DNA of 64,000 bases from Vanessa cardui (taxonomy: Eukaryota > Arthropoda > Insecta > Lepidoptera > Nymphalidae), in contig NC_061125.1 of the NCBI RefSeq assembly GCF_905220365.1, positions 12,541,831 to 12,605,830 on the forward strand. The letters are read 5' to 3'. A program made the position numbers and the translations under genes. Shown piece by piece: positions 47,653 to 59,390 of this stretch. The notes beneath the pieces were generated by a model that was given only the letters and a program-made list of their open reading frames with translations, was not told the DNA's origin and made no database searches. How positions within the stretch are numbered: the first letter of the stretch is position 1; each line of letters starts with the position of its first letter.

Positions 47653-47707
47653 TTCATATGCAAAAAGATAAACACATATTAAGGACTCAATTTATACACT
47701 AATTTTA

Positions 47708-47996
47708 CTTGGTGTTAGGGCTTTGTGCCTGCCTGGGTAGGTACCACCCACTCATCAGATATTCTACCGCTAAACAACAGCACGCAGTATTATTGTGTTT
47801 CGGTTTGAAGGGTGAGTGAGCCAGTGTAACTACAAGCACAAGGGACATGTGATCTTAGTTCCCAAGGTTGGTGGCGCATTGTCGATGTAAGGAATAGTTA
47901 ATATTTCTTACAGCATCAATGTCTATGGGTGATGGTGACCACTAACCATTAGGTGGCCCATATGCTCGTCCGCCAACCTATTCCACAAAAAAAAAC
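47708..47996 (+). repeat. A-tailed ~285-bp interspersed repeat, near full length
   Basis: This is the best plus-strand copy. It starts with ACTTGGTGTTAGGGCTTTGT, then GGTAGGTACCACCCACTCAT, GGGTGAGTGAGCCAGTGTAA, AAGGTTGGTGGCGCATTGTC, GGTGGCCCATATGCTCGTCC and an A tail. A coding segment is absent. I cannot see a target duplication. Confidence 0.85.
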
Positions 47997-48537
47997 TAAT
48001 AACTTTTTCTGTGTGTGTAAAATTTATAGTCGTTTTATTTAGCTTAATAAGTAATTAGTACTGTACAAAATAAGATTGTTAACAGTTCACCAGAAACAAC
48101 TTCATTTACTTCGGATCACTAACAAGATTTGTAGTTGATAGAGTTGTTGGCTTTGCACAATTCACTTTACATTCGTTCATGTAATTTATTGAATTTTCGG
48201 CGAAGCTGCACCTGTTCCAGTTACTGGTTAATTAACTTATATTAAGCCCGTATAAGGCCTTTGATTAAGGTATTATGTACTGCGAATTGTGTATTGACTG
48301 TTTACTTTGGTTTTGCGTTCATTAGTTACTATAGTTTTCCAATAAATGTAATTTACAAAAAATATGTTGTTTTATAAGAAAACTATATTGTTGCAAATGT
48401 TATCTTAAAGAAAAGAAGAGTATTTTGTCCAGAAGTGGGATATTAACAGCCTGTAAAGTTACTTTAACTGATACGATGAGTTACTACGTTTTTGAATATT
48501 GATTTAGATATCAAATGACTGTTCATTTCGAGAGAAG

Positions 48538-48840
48538 AGTCAAGATGGCCCAGTGGTTAGAACGCGTGCATCTTAACAAATGATTGCGGGTTCAAATCCA
48601 GGCAAGCTCCCCTGATTCATGTGCTTAATTTGTCTTTATAATTCATCTCGTGCTCAGCGGTGAAGGAAACATCGTGAGGAAACCTGCATGTGACAAATTT
48701 CATAGAAATTCTGCCACCTGTGAATTCCACCAACCCGCATTGGAACAGCGTGGTGGATATGTTCCAAACCTTCTCCTCAAAGGGAGAGGAGGCCTTTGGC
48801 CCAGCAGTGGGAATTTACATGCTGTTGTTGTTGTTGTTAT
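48538..48840 (+). mobile_element. tRNA-derived SINE (Metulj-like), near full length
   Basis: Head, box B, full body and a TTG tail of about five units are all present. TGACTGTT occurs at 48516-48523 and 48841-48848 and is a candidate target duplication, although the left copy lies about 14 bp from the SINE head. Plus-strand open frames at 48650-48902 are SINE sequence. Confidence 0.88.
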
Positions 48841-48849
48841 TGACTGTTA

Positions 48850-51460
48850 ATATCAACGCTCTTCAATTTTTTTTTAAACAACATTGCCATTATCTATTGT
48901 GATGTATAATATATAATTATTAATATAGGAATTATAAGAAAGGAATGTATGAATTGAATTTATTAATTATATTTATTATGTATTGTTATTTTTTTGCAAT
49001 AAGTTTTTGTTTTAAATGTTTAAAGTACTTTGGATTCCGTTCACACGGGTGCATTGGCGAGTTAATTAGATAAATCGAGACGATTGTGGAAGCAAGCAGA
49101 ACGATCGTCGCACGCAGAGATTCGTCACAGAATTAGTTCGTGGTCTCTGTGCCTTACAGCAATCTAGGGCTGGCATAATATTGTATCAAGTATTTTAAGT
49201 TTTTGCTTAATATGAGCAAACTCACACAAAGATATATACATATGTCAGTGGAATATAGAAACTCACACACAAACATATGCGTGCTTGAGGTTCTGTATTC
49301 CAAATTTGAAATGCCTATACAGATTGAGAGTTTTTTAAATATTTTCCAGTAAAGCATATGACTCCACTCCACGTACCACTAATAGTAGGCCTAGGTCTAG
49401 GCTCAAGTTTTGATGTTTAAGGTCAAGAATTGATTTAATTTAATTATTTTAATTTCTACCAAGCAGAACGGACTACAAAAATTCTAAGGTTATATTAGTC
49501 GTACTCACAATGTTATACTCTTTTTAATAAGTTTTGAATAGCGGTTGTATAGTTACACGGTATAGTTAGATGGCGAAAGTACAAAGTTAAGGGATATAGA
49601 GTATCATCGATGTATCAATACATTCTTAGAATCGAGTTTAATTCAGCTAACCCTACTCAGGAAACCTTTGAAGTATCTGCAAATAATCAATGACTATTTC
49701 ATTACCCGAGTGTGTCACATCGGCAACCCTAAGCGCCGACCTTGGCTTGGTCGCGGGAACATTGGGACTTCCGCCCTCCATTCATCACGAAATCGATCGA
49801 GGATCGAATGACCGACGTATCGATTACACGGATTTTTTTAAATGTCGTATTGTGTAACTATAGAAATCTAAATGTACTCGTTAAAAATCTAAGGAATATA
49901 TTTAGAAGACAATGTGACTGCTTTAATAGTTTTAGTCGTAACGCAATCGAGATAACAAGCACATTTATTTTTTTTATTAATGCTTTATACATATTTATGT
50001 ATAGATACATTAACTACGTTACATTATGAATAAGGATATATATCAAATATATAATATGAAATCTAAATGAGAAACTAGTATGATGAAATAGTTTTAGAAA
50101 AAATACTCCTACGACGTACGACTACCGATTTTTTGGTAAGTTCATTGCCTTATTGCGTTACATTACTACATTTGAAAGCTTTATTAAAAAACGTTTTTTT
50201 TATGTTTATATTCCAACGTTTGTATTCTGATTGCAATTCAAAACTGCCTATAATAAGTTTTTAGTACGCCTTTCGGCAAGACATCTCATTTTATTTTATA
50301 ACATTATGAACCATAACATTGCATAGCTTATTTGAGAATCCCTTTCTCATCCTATACAATATTTTATATTTACTCATTTATTTGTACAAGGGAACTCGTT
50401 CCGTCTAAATGAATAAAATTGATTGCTTATACAAACTGTGCGCCCAAATACTCAGCCATCACATTAAAAAAAGACTTGGAAAAAAAGTTTAAGAGCGTGG
50501 ATCGTGGACGTCAGGCGGCGGCCGGGCCCGGGCGCTCGGCTCGGCAGTTCGGCGGTCTCGAACCGACCTTGAGGCTCCGTAAGACAACTCGATTGTGTTA
50601 TTTGTTTATACACAACACTACCTGTTCACGGCTGCACGCACACAACCGACCTCTCGCGGGCTAGTCGAGCGGGGCGTGCGCGTACATCGATGTTCAATCG
50701 CTCAGGCATTTTACGGCGATTTCGGTAATGACCACCGATTTATTACGGCTCTGGTATGCCGCCTAAAATTTTACTGCACAGATTAAAAAATAAGGAAAGC
50801 GATTACAGTCGACTCTATTGAAATAAGACACGCAATTATATAAGGCAATGACGGGTGTTCCATAAGGTTCGTTTATTCAATTCGTTCAATCAATTTAAAT
50901 TTGAAAATATTTACTATAAGAAAGTCGAACAGAAACCTTCGGTCCCGTTTTATTAATAGATTAATTATAAATATTTTTTATCTCGACGATTTTACGAGCT
51001 CGTGTAAAACAGTTTATCAAGATTGTTGACGTAATGCGTTCGTAATATGCGTTATGGTATCCTTACTATGGAGTAACTGGATCCATTGGGACACCATGAA
51101 AGAGACGGAAGCCGCATCTAAGTGCCATAAAAATATTTCACCGCGGGGATCGACGCTACCTGATAAGGATACGCAGTCATTTGTAGTACGAACGTAAGCC
51201 AGGCCGCGGAGATACACAGTTTATTTTTGAAACACCGTCAGAGTTATCTTCCTAATGTGTTAGGGGACATGTCATATAGATACGAAACTTCGGAACTCGT
51301 AACACGATTGTGTTTTTTGCTTTTATAAAAGAAACGATATCTGTTATACATACCTACATATATATTTATTTATCTCTCGCAAGCAAAGAAAGGAAGACAG
51401 TTGATGTCTATTAGGCTATTTTTACACACTAATACAACCTTAATATATAACTGGGTAGAA
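48850..51460. other. Intergenic, with a GC island at about 50500-50700
   Basis: Around 50,510-50,560 the sequence is GC-rich (for example GGCGGCGGCCGGGCCCGGGC) and it stays CpG-rich to about 50,700. A GTAAGA donor-like site follows GGCTCC at 50,579. It could be a promoter or a non-coding first exon. The 81-codon frame through it has no recognised domain. The rest of the interval is AT-rich. Confidence 0.4.
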
Positions 51461-51622
51461 TAATCATCATCACATCACATCACATCATCAGCCCGTTTTT
51501 GTCCACTGCTGGACATAGGCCTCTTCAAGTGCACTGTGGTCTTTCTCCGGCTACTCGCATTCAGCTCCTGCCTGCCGCCTTGCGTATATCGTCACTCCAC
51601 CGTGCCTGAGGACGTCCTAATA
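51461..51622 (-). mobile_element. LINE (RTE-type) 3' fragment with GAT-repeat tail
   Basis: The plus strand starts with an ATCATCATCACATCACATC microsatellite and then CCACTGCTGGACATAGGCCT and GCCGCCTTGCGTATATCG, so on the minus strand the microsatellite is the 3' tail. The CTGGACATAGGCC block is common in lepidopteran LINE 3' regions; assignment to RTE is from memory. Confidence 0.55.
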
Positions 51623-54600
51623 AAAGAATAATCATGATAGGTGATAATTATTCAAAAACATTTTTAATGTTGTTTCCTTAAACAACACCAAGACAATATG
51701 ATCGATAAAAGTTTAGTTGTGATTAATTTATGCCTCTCGGTCGGGTCGGGCCGTTTTGCGATCGTAAATATTGTCCATCGGGAGTGCTTCGTGACCTATG
51801 CTTAAAATCATGGCCGTGATTACAGTCGATGATTTAGTTGAGCGTTATTGAGTCCCTACCGATATGGCGGTGTTGAATTATGTCGTCCCTTCTTCGATTA
51901 CTTTGTTTTATTCAAACCGAAGAGAGTTTAGATATTCATTATAGGATCATGTTTCATAGTAGAATATAATAAAGTCTTTATTATTAATCATCGGTTATCG
52001 TTTTATTGTATCTGTGATATCATCAATGTTTTGAATAGTTTTATTTTCGAATGTTTACAAATAAAACCTTGCGTTTATAATTCATTGTATTAACGAAAGG
52101 TTTTGTTAATACTTTCTGATAGCCGGTTAACGGACATAAGTCTTAGACCGAACTTTTAATTAGCGATGTTTGATTTGCATCAGAGATGTTATTAATATAA
52201 TATATTTGTTTGACAAATCTTAGCTATTGAAGCGATTTTGGCGAAATTGTTAGAAGTACAGAAATGTAAAATGTCCCCACACACATGCAAAAACAAGTTT
52301 CATTATAATTTAATTACGATTAGAATCTTTTCGTAATAAGTAAATAAATATTCTATCAAAATCTGTAAATGATTTCAACAATATTAAATACTATTTGTTA
52401 AGAAGAAAATGATGATGGAAATAAATTGCTTTATTATATATGTGACAAAAATACCCAACACGTAATGTTTATGAGCCATTATCATACACAGCGTCGTCGA
52501 AGAAGAGTAAAAAGTTTACAAAAACGGAGTTACAACATCCTTAATCTGAAATTCTTATTACCAGCGCCATGGCGTACGAACAAGTGTTGCTTGCGTGACT
52601 CCCGCGATCCGATCATCCTGAGGTTCTCACGACAATCTGATATTTCACTGAACATGTATAGAAGCCATTTTTGTTTTGAGCTCCGAATATGCGAGTCAGC
52701 TTATCGCCATTTCATATTTTTTATATTTATTACATCCAATACCTATCTGCGAATTCATTGTTTTGCTTTGAGCTTTATTCAACAAAGCGTGGGCACTAGG
52801 AACGATTTTAAATCAGGATTACAAATAGTTACTATATTAATGTACATTTACAGTCATATATTTCTTTGACGAATGCCGTGCTATGTCAGGAAGTGGATTC
52901 TCTGATATTTACGTCCCATTAAATAATTTATAGCATTGATTGAGTATCGGAATTCAAATTAATAGGAGCGCGTATAAGTGAGCCGAATACTGGTACTACT
53001 TAATTAATTCTAACTGTTGGCGGCTTTACATCATTCACGTATAAGGCAGCTGTCTTTTATATTTAGTTGTATAATGCTCTGGAGGGTATAAAAATGTTCT
53101 GATATGTTTTAATCAATGTACAAAGAGTGATTCGATCGTAAAACGGCCAAGAAAGCGACCGAAGCAAATTAGAATATCGCTACCGGTAAATGTATATATT
53201 TTCGTTGGACCGACTGTCCATACATCGAAAACTCAATCAATGCCTATGAAATTTACAAGCAGATAAAATTTAATTTAATGTTTTATCGATGAATGCTCGC
53301 TTGTGTGAGTGCGCGTGTGTGTGTTCACAGTAATTATGCGGCGGATCGACGGCGCGGGCGCAGCGCTGGTGGTCTGCCCTCCCCCCACCGCGCATAAGGA
53401 AAGCTTCGGAACTCACGATGGACACAACGTTTGCTACGGATGTGTAATCTTTAAAACCTATTTGTTCCTATCTATCATTTATAAAGACTAGCGTGTAAGA
53501 AGATTTTATTAATTTGTTTCAAATATATTATAACGCGCACAATTTATGATGTAGTTTTGTAAGATTTTTGTCTGAAGCATGTTTAAGGTAAAATGTTTTT
53601 AATCATTTATTCCGATCTTAGCGATGTAATGCTTATTTTCTCAATACAAACTACAATAAAACCGTATCTATAATGTCGAATGATAACTAAAGTTTAAAAT
53701 ATATCCGCGATATTGTAGCGATATCTGAATCGCGACACTGAATGATTTCACGTGTTCGCCTCAATCGCTTATCACAGCTTTTGCTCTCAGCTGATTGGCA
53801 CATGCGCGTATCAGCAACCTTCCAACGGCATTGAGATAAAACTGACTTAAAAATAAGTATAAAACTTGCTCTACCCCGAGGCTTAAGTCGTGTGTTCTAA
53901 GATAAAGTGCTGTCATTAGGCTCTGTGCTTTCTGAGAAAAATAATAGTTCGAGAGTAATTATATATATTATATCAAATGTATTTTTATATAATTGCATGT
54001 ATATCTTTTCGTTTACGTAACTTTGCTAATTAAAACAATGAATGTTTGAAATAATGTGATAAATAACAATGCGAACTTAAGTGTTCAATGTGTTCAGCGA
54101 ATATGTTGTTTTTATAAATAAACTTAAAATTCACATTGGCCGGTTAAATAAATCGTCCAATGCACACACATTTAGCTGTATTATAAGGCCGGGGTAAAAT
54201 TTATTGGTCACTTAAAGGAGCTGTTTCGCTTCATGTTGTCGACTCGGTTTGATTAGGGAAAGTGTGAGAATTTGCGGCCTTACCTTATGTCTTCGGCGCG
54301 CGTCCCCGTGTACTTTTATTTACCCGTCACTCAAAGAGCGCTCCGACGTATGCGTTAAAGGCACGACAATGTAGCGCTTTGTAAAAGGTTTTACTAACCT
54401 TTAGAAGAGTAAATTTCGTTGTCATGCATAAAACATTGTTTATGTGGTATGTTTCAGTTTTTTTTTTTATTTATATATCGTCACATAACCGAGAATGATC
54501 GAGTTTTATAAAATGAATAGCGTCATTGTACATCACAATGTACTATATAATACTTTTTAAATATAATTGTACATTTAATAAATTAGTCATCAAATTGATA

Positions 54601-55120
54601 ACATTGCTTAGATGGTTACGTAGATTTTACTAAAGATCTCAAGTTAACAGAATAAGCAGGAGTAAGTATTCATTGTTCTAATTGGTTATTATTCTTGTCC
54701 TTAAAACTTGCTTGTCGAGGGTAAGCCTGCCATTTATATGTATATCTACCAATGCTGAAGCAGCGCGGTGGCTTCATACCTTCATAAGAAAGGCAGGCCA
54801 GGCTTACGATCTGTTATTAATACGGAACTAATTTGACTAATGTTACTCTTCATAGAATAAAACCTTCAAATAACATGAAGGATATGATAATATGATAGTG
54901 CTGTAATTATGAATTCATAAAAGATAATTGTTTTTATTATACGAAAGTTATAAACTTGCAATTGATTTAGGGCAATATTCATATACAATTATAAGACGAT
55001 AAAAAGGCAGATGTCATAAAACGTGGCTAGTTATTATGGATCACATCCGAGTTGTTCCAAGTCAATTATTATCAGATATATAATACGTATAATTTTACCG
55101 TACACTTGTATAAAAAGAGG
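51623..55120. other. Intergenic, with two patches of interest
   Basis: At 53290-53410 a GC-rich patch follows a GTGTGTGTG run. At 53705-53960 a lower-AT stretch carries TATAAAA (53858-53864). At 54721-54795 GTAAGCCTGCC and GGCAGGCCAGGCTTAC form an imperfect inverted pair. The 147-codon frame at 52426-52869 has no recognisable domain and an AT-driven composition. Confidence 0.4.
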
Positions 55121-55540
55121 TGAGATTGTCCGATGGTTAGAAATCTTTATTTTAATCGATGTTTGTGGGTTCATAGCCGGGCTAGACCTATTGGATTCCT
55201 GAGTCCTAGTCCTAGTAGTCTTATGCGATACCTTGACGTCCCTTGAAAAGATGGAAAAGATGAAATCAATGGTTTTTTAGTGGGTATGGATGGGTACCGT
55301 TTTCTTCAGCTCTGGTAAGCCGCACATCATATATTGGAAATCCATAAACGCTGCATTTCAGTAAAAAAAAGAAGCACTGGATAGTGATGTAATTGGTTTG
55401 TGTTTATAATTAATCTCATCATTCAAGAAAATTTGGAAGTGTTAAAAATCTGCCACATGTGTATGTATCAAGCAATTCGCAATCGGACCCGTGTGTAAAT
55501 AAGATTGTCATATTTTCCTTAAAAGAGGAACCAGTATGAC
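55121..55540 (+). mobile_element. Old TTG-SINE copy interrupted by another A-tailed repeat
   Basis: The head (GAGATTGTCCGATGGTTAGA, GTGGGTTCATAGCC) ends near 55,185 and the body resumes near 55,385 (TTTATAATTAATCTCATCAT, ATCTGCCACATGTGTATG). Between them lies a distinct element ending in TGCATTTCAGTAAAAAAAAG, which fits a second retroposed repeat. Both are diverged. Confidence 0.45.
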
Positions 55541-55545
55541 TTTTT

Positions 55546-55793
55546 AACCGACTTCAAAAAAAGGAGGAGGTTCTCAATTCGTCGGGGCCTTTTTTTTTTT
55601 TTTATTTTTTATGTATGTTACCGAATTACTCGAAGATGGCTGGGCCGATTTTGACAATTCTTTTTTTGTTTGAAAGGGCATGTTTTACAGGTAGTCCCAT
55701 TGTCAGGAGATCAGGATCTGATGATGGGATCCTGGAGAAATCGAGGGAACTCCTCAAATTTTATAGGCACACCTATAGTGATTTCGGTTTTAT
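55546..55793 (+). repeat. Interspersed repeat starting ACCGACTTCAAAAAAAGG
   Basis: The block ACCGACTTCAAAAAAAGGAG and the T-run region after it belong to a dispersed lepidopteran repeat; a shorter fragment is at 24756-24805. It abuts the Penelope-like fragment at about 55,794. The class is not recognised. Confidence 0.45.
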
Positions 55794-56280
55794 TCAAAGT
55801 GCCTTGGTCATATGCTCACGAAAAGTGACATTTGATGAAGTGGAACTGATGATGAAGACCATACTATACTTGATACGGCTTCTGCGATGCTGGCGAGGCA
55901 CGGGCAGCTTGTTCTGGTGGAGTGCAAGCTTGACCTGACGTAGCTCGTCCTCTAGGTGTTCAGCATCGCAGAGATGGTGGGCTCTCTGAAACAAAGATTT
56001 GCCAACGGTAGCTAACTGACTAGGGTGGTGGTGCGAGTCACCATTGAGGTATTTGTTGGTGTGTGTGGGTTTCCTATAAACTGTGTGACTTAATGTATTG
56101 TCAGGATTCTTGATAATAAGGATGTCAAGGAAAGCTAAAGAATTATTTGCCCCTAATTCCAAAGTAAATTGCATGTTTTTATTTATAGAATTAAGATGTA
56201 CTTACTAAACATGCAGATGTCAGATCACTAGGTAATATTGTAAAAGTGTCATCTACGTACCGTCGGAATGTTAAAAAATA
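55794..56280 (-). pseudogene. Penelope-like element reverse-transcriptase fragment, frameshifted
   Basis: Minus-strand translation from 56,275 gives FRRYVDDTF, the catalytic YxDD of Penelope-type reverse transcriptases (codons at 56248-56259). A second frame follows, offset by one base, and runs LNSINKNMQFTLE..., FLDILI, HTVYRKPTHTNKYLN and HHHP..L, all family hallmarks of the segment after the catalytic motif. It stops with TGA at 55794-55796. The upstream palm/fingers and the C-terminal GIY-YIG nuclease are absent. A frameshift and an in-frame stop in the join mark it as dead. Confidence 0.85.
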
Positions 56281-56463
56281 ATTAATATACGCGATTCAAA
56301 TCCGTTATAATTAGTTTTATTTAAATGTGTAATAATCGCGAAAATTTAGGACAACTTTTATATGCTGTTACTTAACTTTAACAAGTAATAATATATGTAT
56401 AAATATATGTAAAATGTGGGTTTCTTCGAACAACTACTTGTTCGCGTTTTATAACAGTTACTT

Positions 56464-56507
56464 ATAACTATAATTCGTAACACGGCTATTGTTAGAATTA
56501 TAGTTAT
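56464..56507. repeat. 13-bp perfect inverted repeat
   Basis: ATAACTATAATTC (56464-56476) pairs with GAATTATAGTTAT (56495-56507). Inside, TAAC/GTTA adds four more pairs around a bulge. It is AT-rich apart from the loop. Confidence 0.85.
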
Positions 56508-57204
56508 TGACTACATTTGGTATGTCAAGCAACGTTCTCTTTAGTTCTTTGTTAAAATTAGAGTATTCGTTCGTTTTATATATTTTTCTCCACAGACTAA
56601 GCGTCCGTGCTCTTTAACTTAATCGCTGTATTATTTTAATCGCTAAGAACTATTTAAAAAAAGCAACAATTAACTTGGGACGTTGGTTTTAGAGATTGTA
56701 TTTCTTGTGCTTTACAAAAAGCGTTCTAAATTAAACTAGAGTATACTAGATGTTGTTTGAATGTTTTTAATTCGTGAGCTAACTCTCCTACCTTGATACT
56801 TCTTCAAGGAGTCTGAAAGTGTAACTAAAATTGTATTTTTGTTATTCTTAGAAATATTCTTTAGCAAAGATTGGATTCAACTCATAAAGGCAAGTAATGT
56901 TTTGTTTTTACTATAGATTAGCGAGAAGAAAATCAATCTGCAAATTGAATATAAAAATTTCAATTATCATGTGGAAATCTAAAGCGATTATAATAAATTT
57001 TACGACACCGTACATAATCGTGTACGATTTGCTTGATATTTTATTATCCTATCTATTAAATGAAATTACGTTTGTATTCGACAAATATAAGTCATTAAGA
57101 AATCTTTGATTTTATTCTAAAGTTACAAAGATTTTATTTTTTTTACTAGCCGAGTTTTCATGATATAGGTACGCTGATGGGTAATGGTATAGTCAATATA
57201 ATGG
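56508..57204. other. Intergenic, nothing recognised
   Basis: AT-rich sequence; the 70-codon frame at 56897-57109 has no recognisable content. Confidence 0.5.
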
Positions 57205-57365
57205 TAAAGTAAATATCATCAATGTGTCACCACCACTACCACCAATAAGAATATTTAGTATTGTTTTGTTCTGGTTTGAAGGGTGAGTGAGCCAGCACAA
57301 TTCCAGGCACAAGGGACATAAAATCATAGATCCCAAGATTGTAGGCGGAATGGAGATGTAGATAT
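57205..57365 (+). repeat. A-tailed ~285-bp repeat, central fragment
   Basis: TGGTTTGAAGGGTGAGTGAG, CCAGGCACAAGGGACATAAA and ATCCCAAGATTGTAGGCGGA are present in order. The 3' half is lost. Confidence 0.6.
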
Positions 57366-57999
57366 TGTTTAAAAAATCACAATAAAAGGCATTTTATTGT
57401 ATACCTTTGTATGATTCATCTAACAAATCGTTAAAATTAGTTGTAATTGTCATGACGAGAAAACGTCACCGTAATATATATTTTCAAATAAACTGTATAA
57501 ATAACCCGTTTATGTGATGGTCCATTCGCCGATGTTTATTGCACGGGTACCGTTACTGCGAAATTTGTTTACAAACGTCAAAACTCTTTCTTTCGAAAAT
57601 ATTTTATTGTTTATATAGGGCAATAAATGCGCCGGCGTCCCTTTAACGAGTTACGGCTTCACGTAAACTTTGCAAAAACAAAACGGTAATGCTTTGTTTC
57701 AACTTTCGTTTCACATTTTGCAACTCTTTTGCAACCCTTAAATGTCTTGTCTTTTGAATATAACGGTTAGTAATAAAGGCGGCGCCATTAACAGTATTTG
57801 CAAGTACGTATCTTTTGTTTATAATAGGGGTGTTTTAGGATTCCGTTTTGTTTTGATGTATCTTATTGTAAATATGTTTACTGTTTGTATCGTTTTGAGG
57901 AAACTGTGAGACATTGTTTTTAATATCTCTTTTGCAAGACCATATAACCATTACCTATATCCTTACTAAAAAAAGGTTTAATCATGAAGTATTATTACA
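57366..57999. other. Intergenic, low-copy-looking
   Basis: The stretch 57510-57830 is less AT-rich and shares no block with the repeats of this window. No frame or RNA hallmark was found. Confidence 0.4.
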
Positions 58000-58115
58000 C
58001 TGACTCACTTAAAACCGGACACAACATTAAAAGATAATGCTGATTAGCGGTAGAATAACTGATGTGTAGGTGATACCTACTGGTAAACTTAACAAAGCCA
58101 ACTACATCGGCTACT
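58000..58115 (-). repeat. A-tailed ~285-bp repeat, 5' fragment
   Basis: GACTCACTTAAAACCGGACA, GCGGTAGAATAACTGATGTG and GTGATACCTACTGG match the minus-strand reading of the 5' half. Confidence 0.55.
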
Positions 58116-59194
58116 CGCAATTACATCGGGAAAATGTGTCAATGAATTTTTCTAGTTAATTCTAGAAATTTGTTTATTGTGTACTATACTGTATTAGTAC
58201 ATAAATATATGGTTATTTGCATGGTATTGTAATTCTATAGGTTGGCTCTCGTACAATCAAGTATCGTGAGGGTTGATTACTATTAGGGTTAAATAACCAA
58301 GAGACGAAAATAGAGGCGTTTCTGCTAGAAAAAACATGTAATTAAAATAAACGTTGCTCTCAAATGTTTTAGATCAAATTACGACTGGTAAAGCTGTGGT
58401 GCGTACAGAGAGTACAATAAATATAGAATAAAATATAAAAAGGAACAGTTTGTCAATTCTTTTTCATTATAATAAAAACTTTTTAAATTAAACTCGTGGC
58501 ATACAAAGTAGATACGAGTTATTCAATATCAATGTATATAAGTCCTCGATCAAGAATGCGCCATCTATCTGATAAGCGAAGTTTCACGCGGTCTGCTGAG
58601 AGATTCATTGCGGTTTAAGCGCCCTGCCCTTTTGGGACACAGAGTAGAAATAGCAAATGAACAATTGTAGAATAAAATTGATTCTTTAAATGAGAATATA
58701 ATATACCGTAAATATTTTATATATTTTTTTACAGTTGGGAATTAGAGTTTTACCTTCTGTGACGACTCGGCGAAAAAGTTGAGTTCTCAATCAGGTCATG
58801 ACTATGTCATATGACTTGAAAAATGGTTTTATGTTATTATTTAAAATACAATAAAAATAAATAATATTTATAGCTAAAGTTTAAAGTGTATAAAATAAAT
58901 AAGTAGACAAACATGTTTTTGATCGCGTGTCAAACCTACGGCTATTATTTGACGTATTTTTTTTTAATTATTTATATTTTTATTTTTATCGTGTTAAAGA
59001 AAAAATGTCCTTATATAGACCATTTAAGGTTCAAATGTTTAATTTTTTATATTTTTTTTATTTATGCACCTGCCACATGAAAGTAAGCCCAGCTTATAAG
59101 GTAATTGGAAAAGCGATTCAACAAGGAATTTAATAACAGTGCAAGAAAAATACCAGCGCTTATCACCTGTCTGGCTCTAACCTCAACTAACCAG
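58116..59194. other. Intergenic, nothing recognised
   Basis: AT-rich sequence without supported features. The 68-codon frame at 58927-59133 is T-rich and not recognised. Confidence 0.5.
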
Positions 59195-59390
59195 ACAACT
59201 AGGTAGGATTCCTATCACCTATAGATGTTGGTAAATAATATTTATCACCCCTTACATTGTCACTACGCTACCAACCTTGGAAAATAAGACGTTACGTCTC
59301 TTGTTCCTGTAGTTACACTGAATCACTCACCAACCAACCAACCTGGTATATTCCTATAGCAAGTACTGCTGTATCGTTACAATTTTGAGC
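59195..59390 (-). repeat. A-tailed ~285-bp repeat, diverged
   Basis: CACCTATAGATGTTGGTAAA, CCCCTTACATTGTCACTACG, CTACCAACCTTGG and CTGTAGTTACACTGAATCAC keep the order of the minus-strand copies. A related remnant (GGACTTGCACAAGGCCCTAC) lies at 59785-59812, so one copy may have been split by about 400 bp of other sequence. Confidence 0.5.

Noticed and set aside
52426..52869. 147-codon plus-strand open frame
   Set aside because: It is the longest frame outside the Toll gene, but it has no recognisable domain, signal or repeat, and its composition fits chance.
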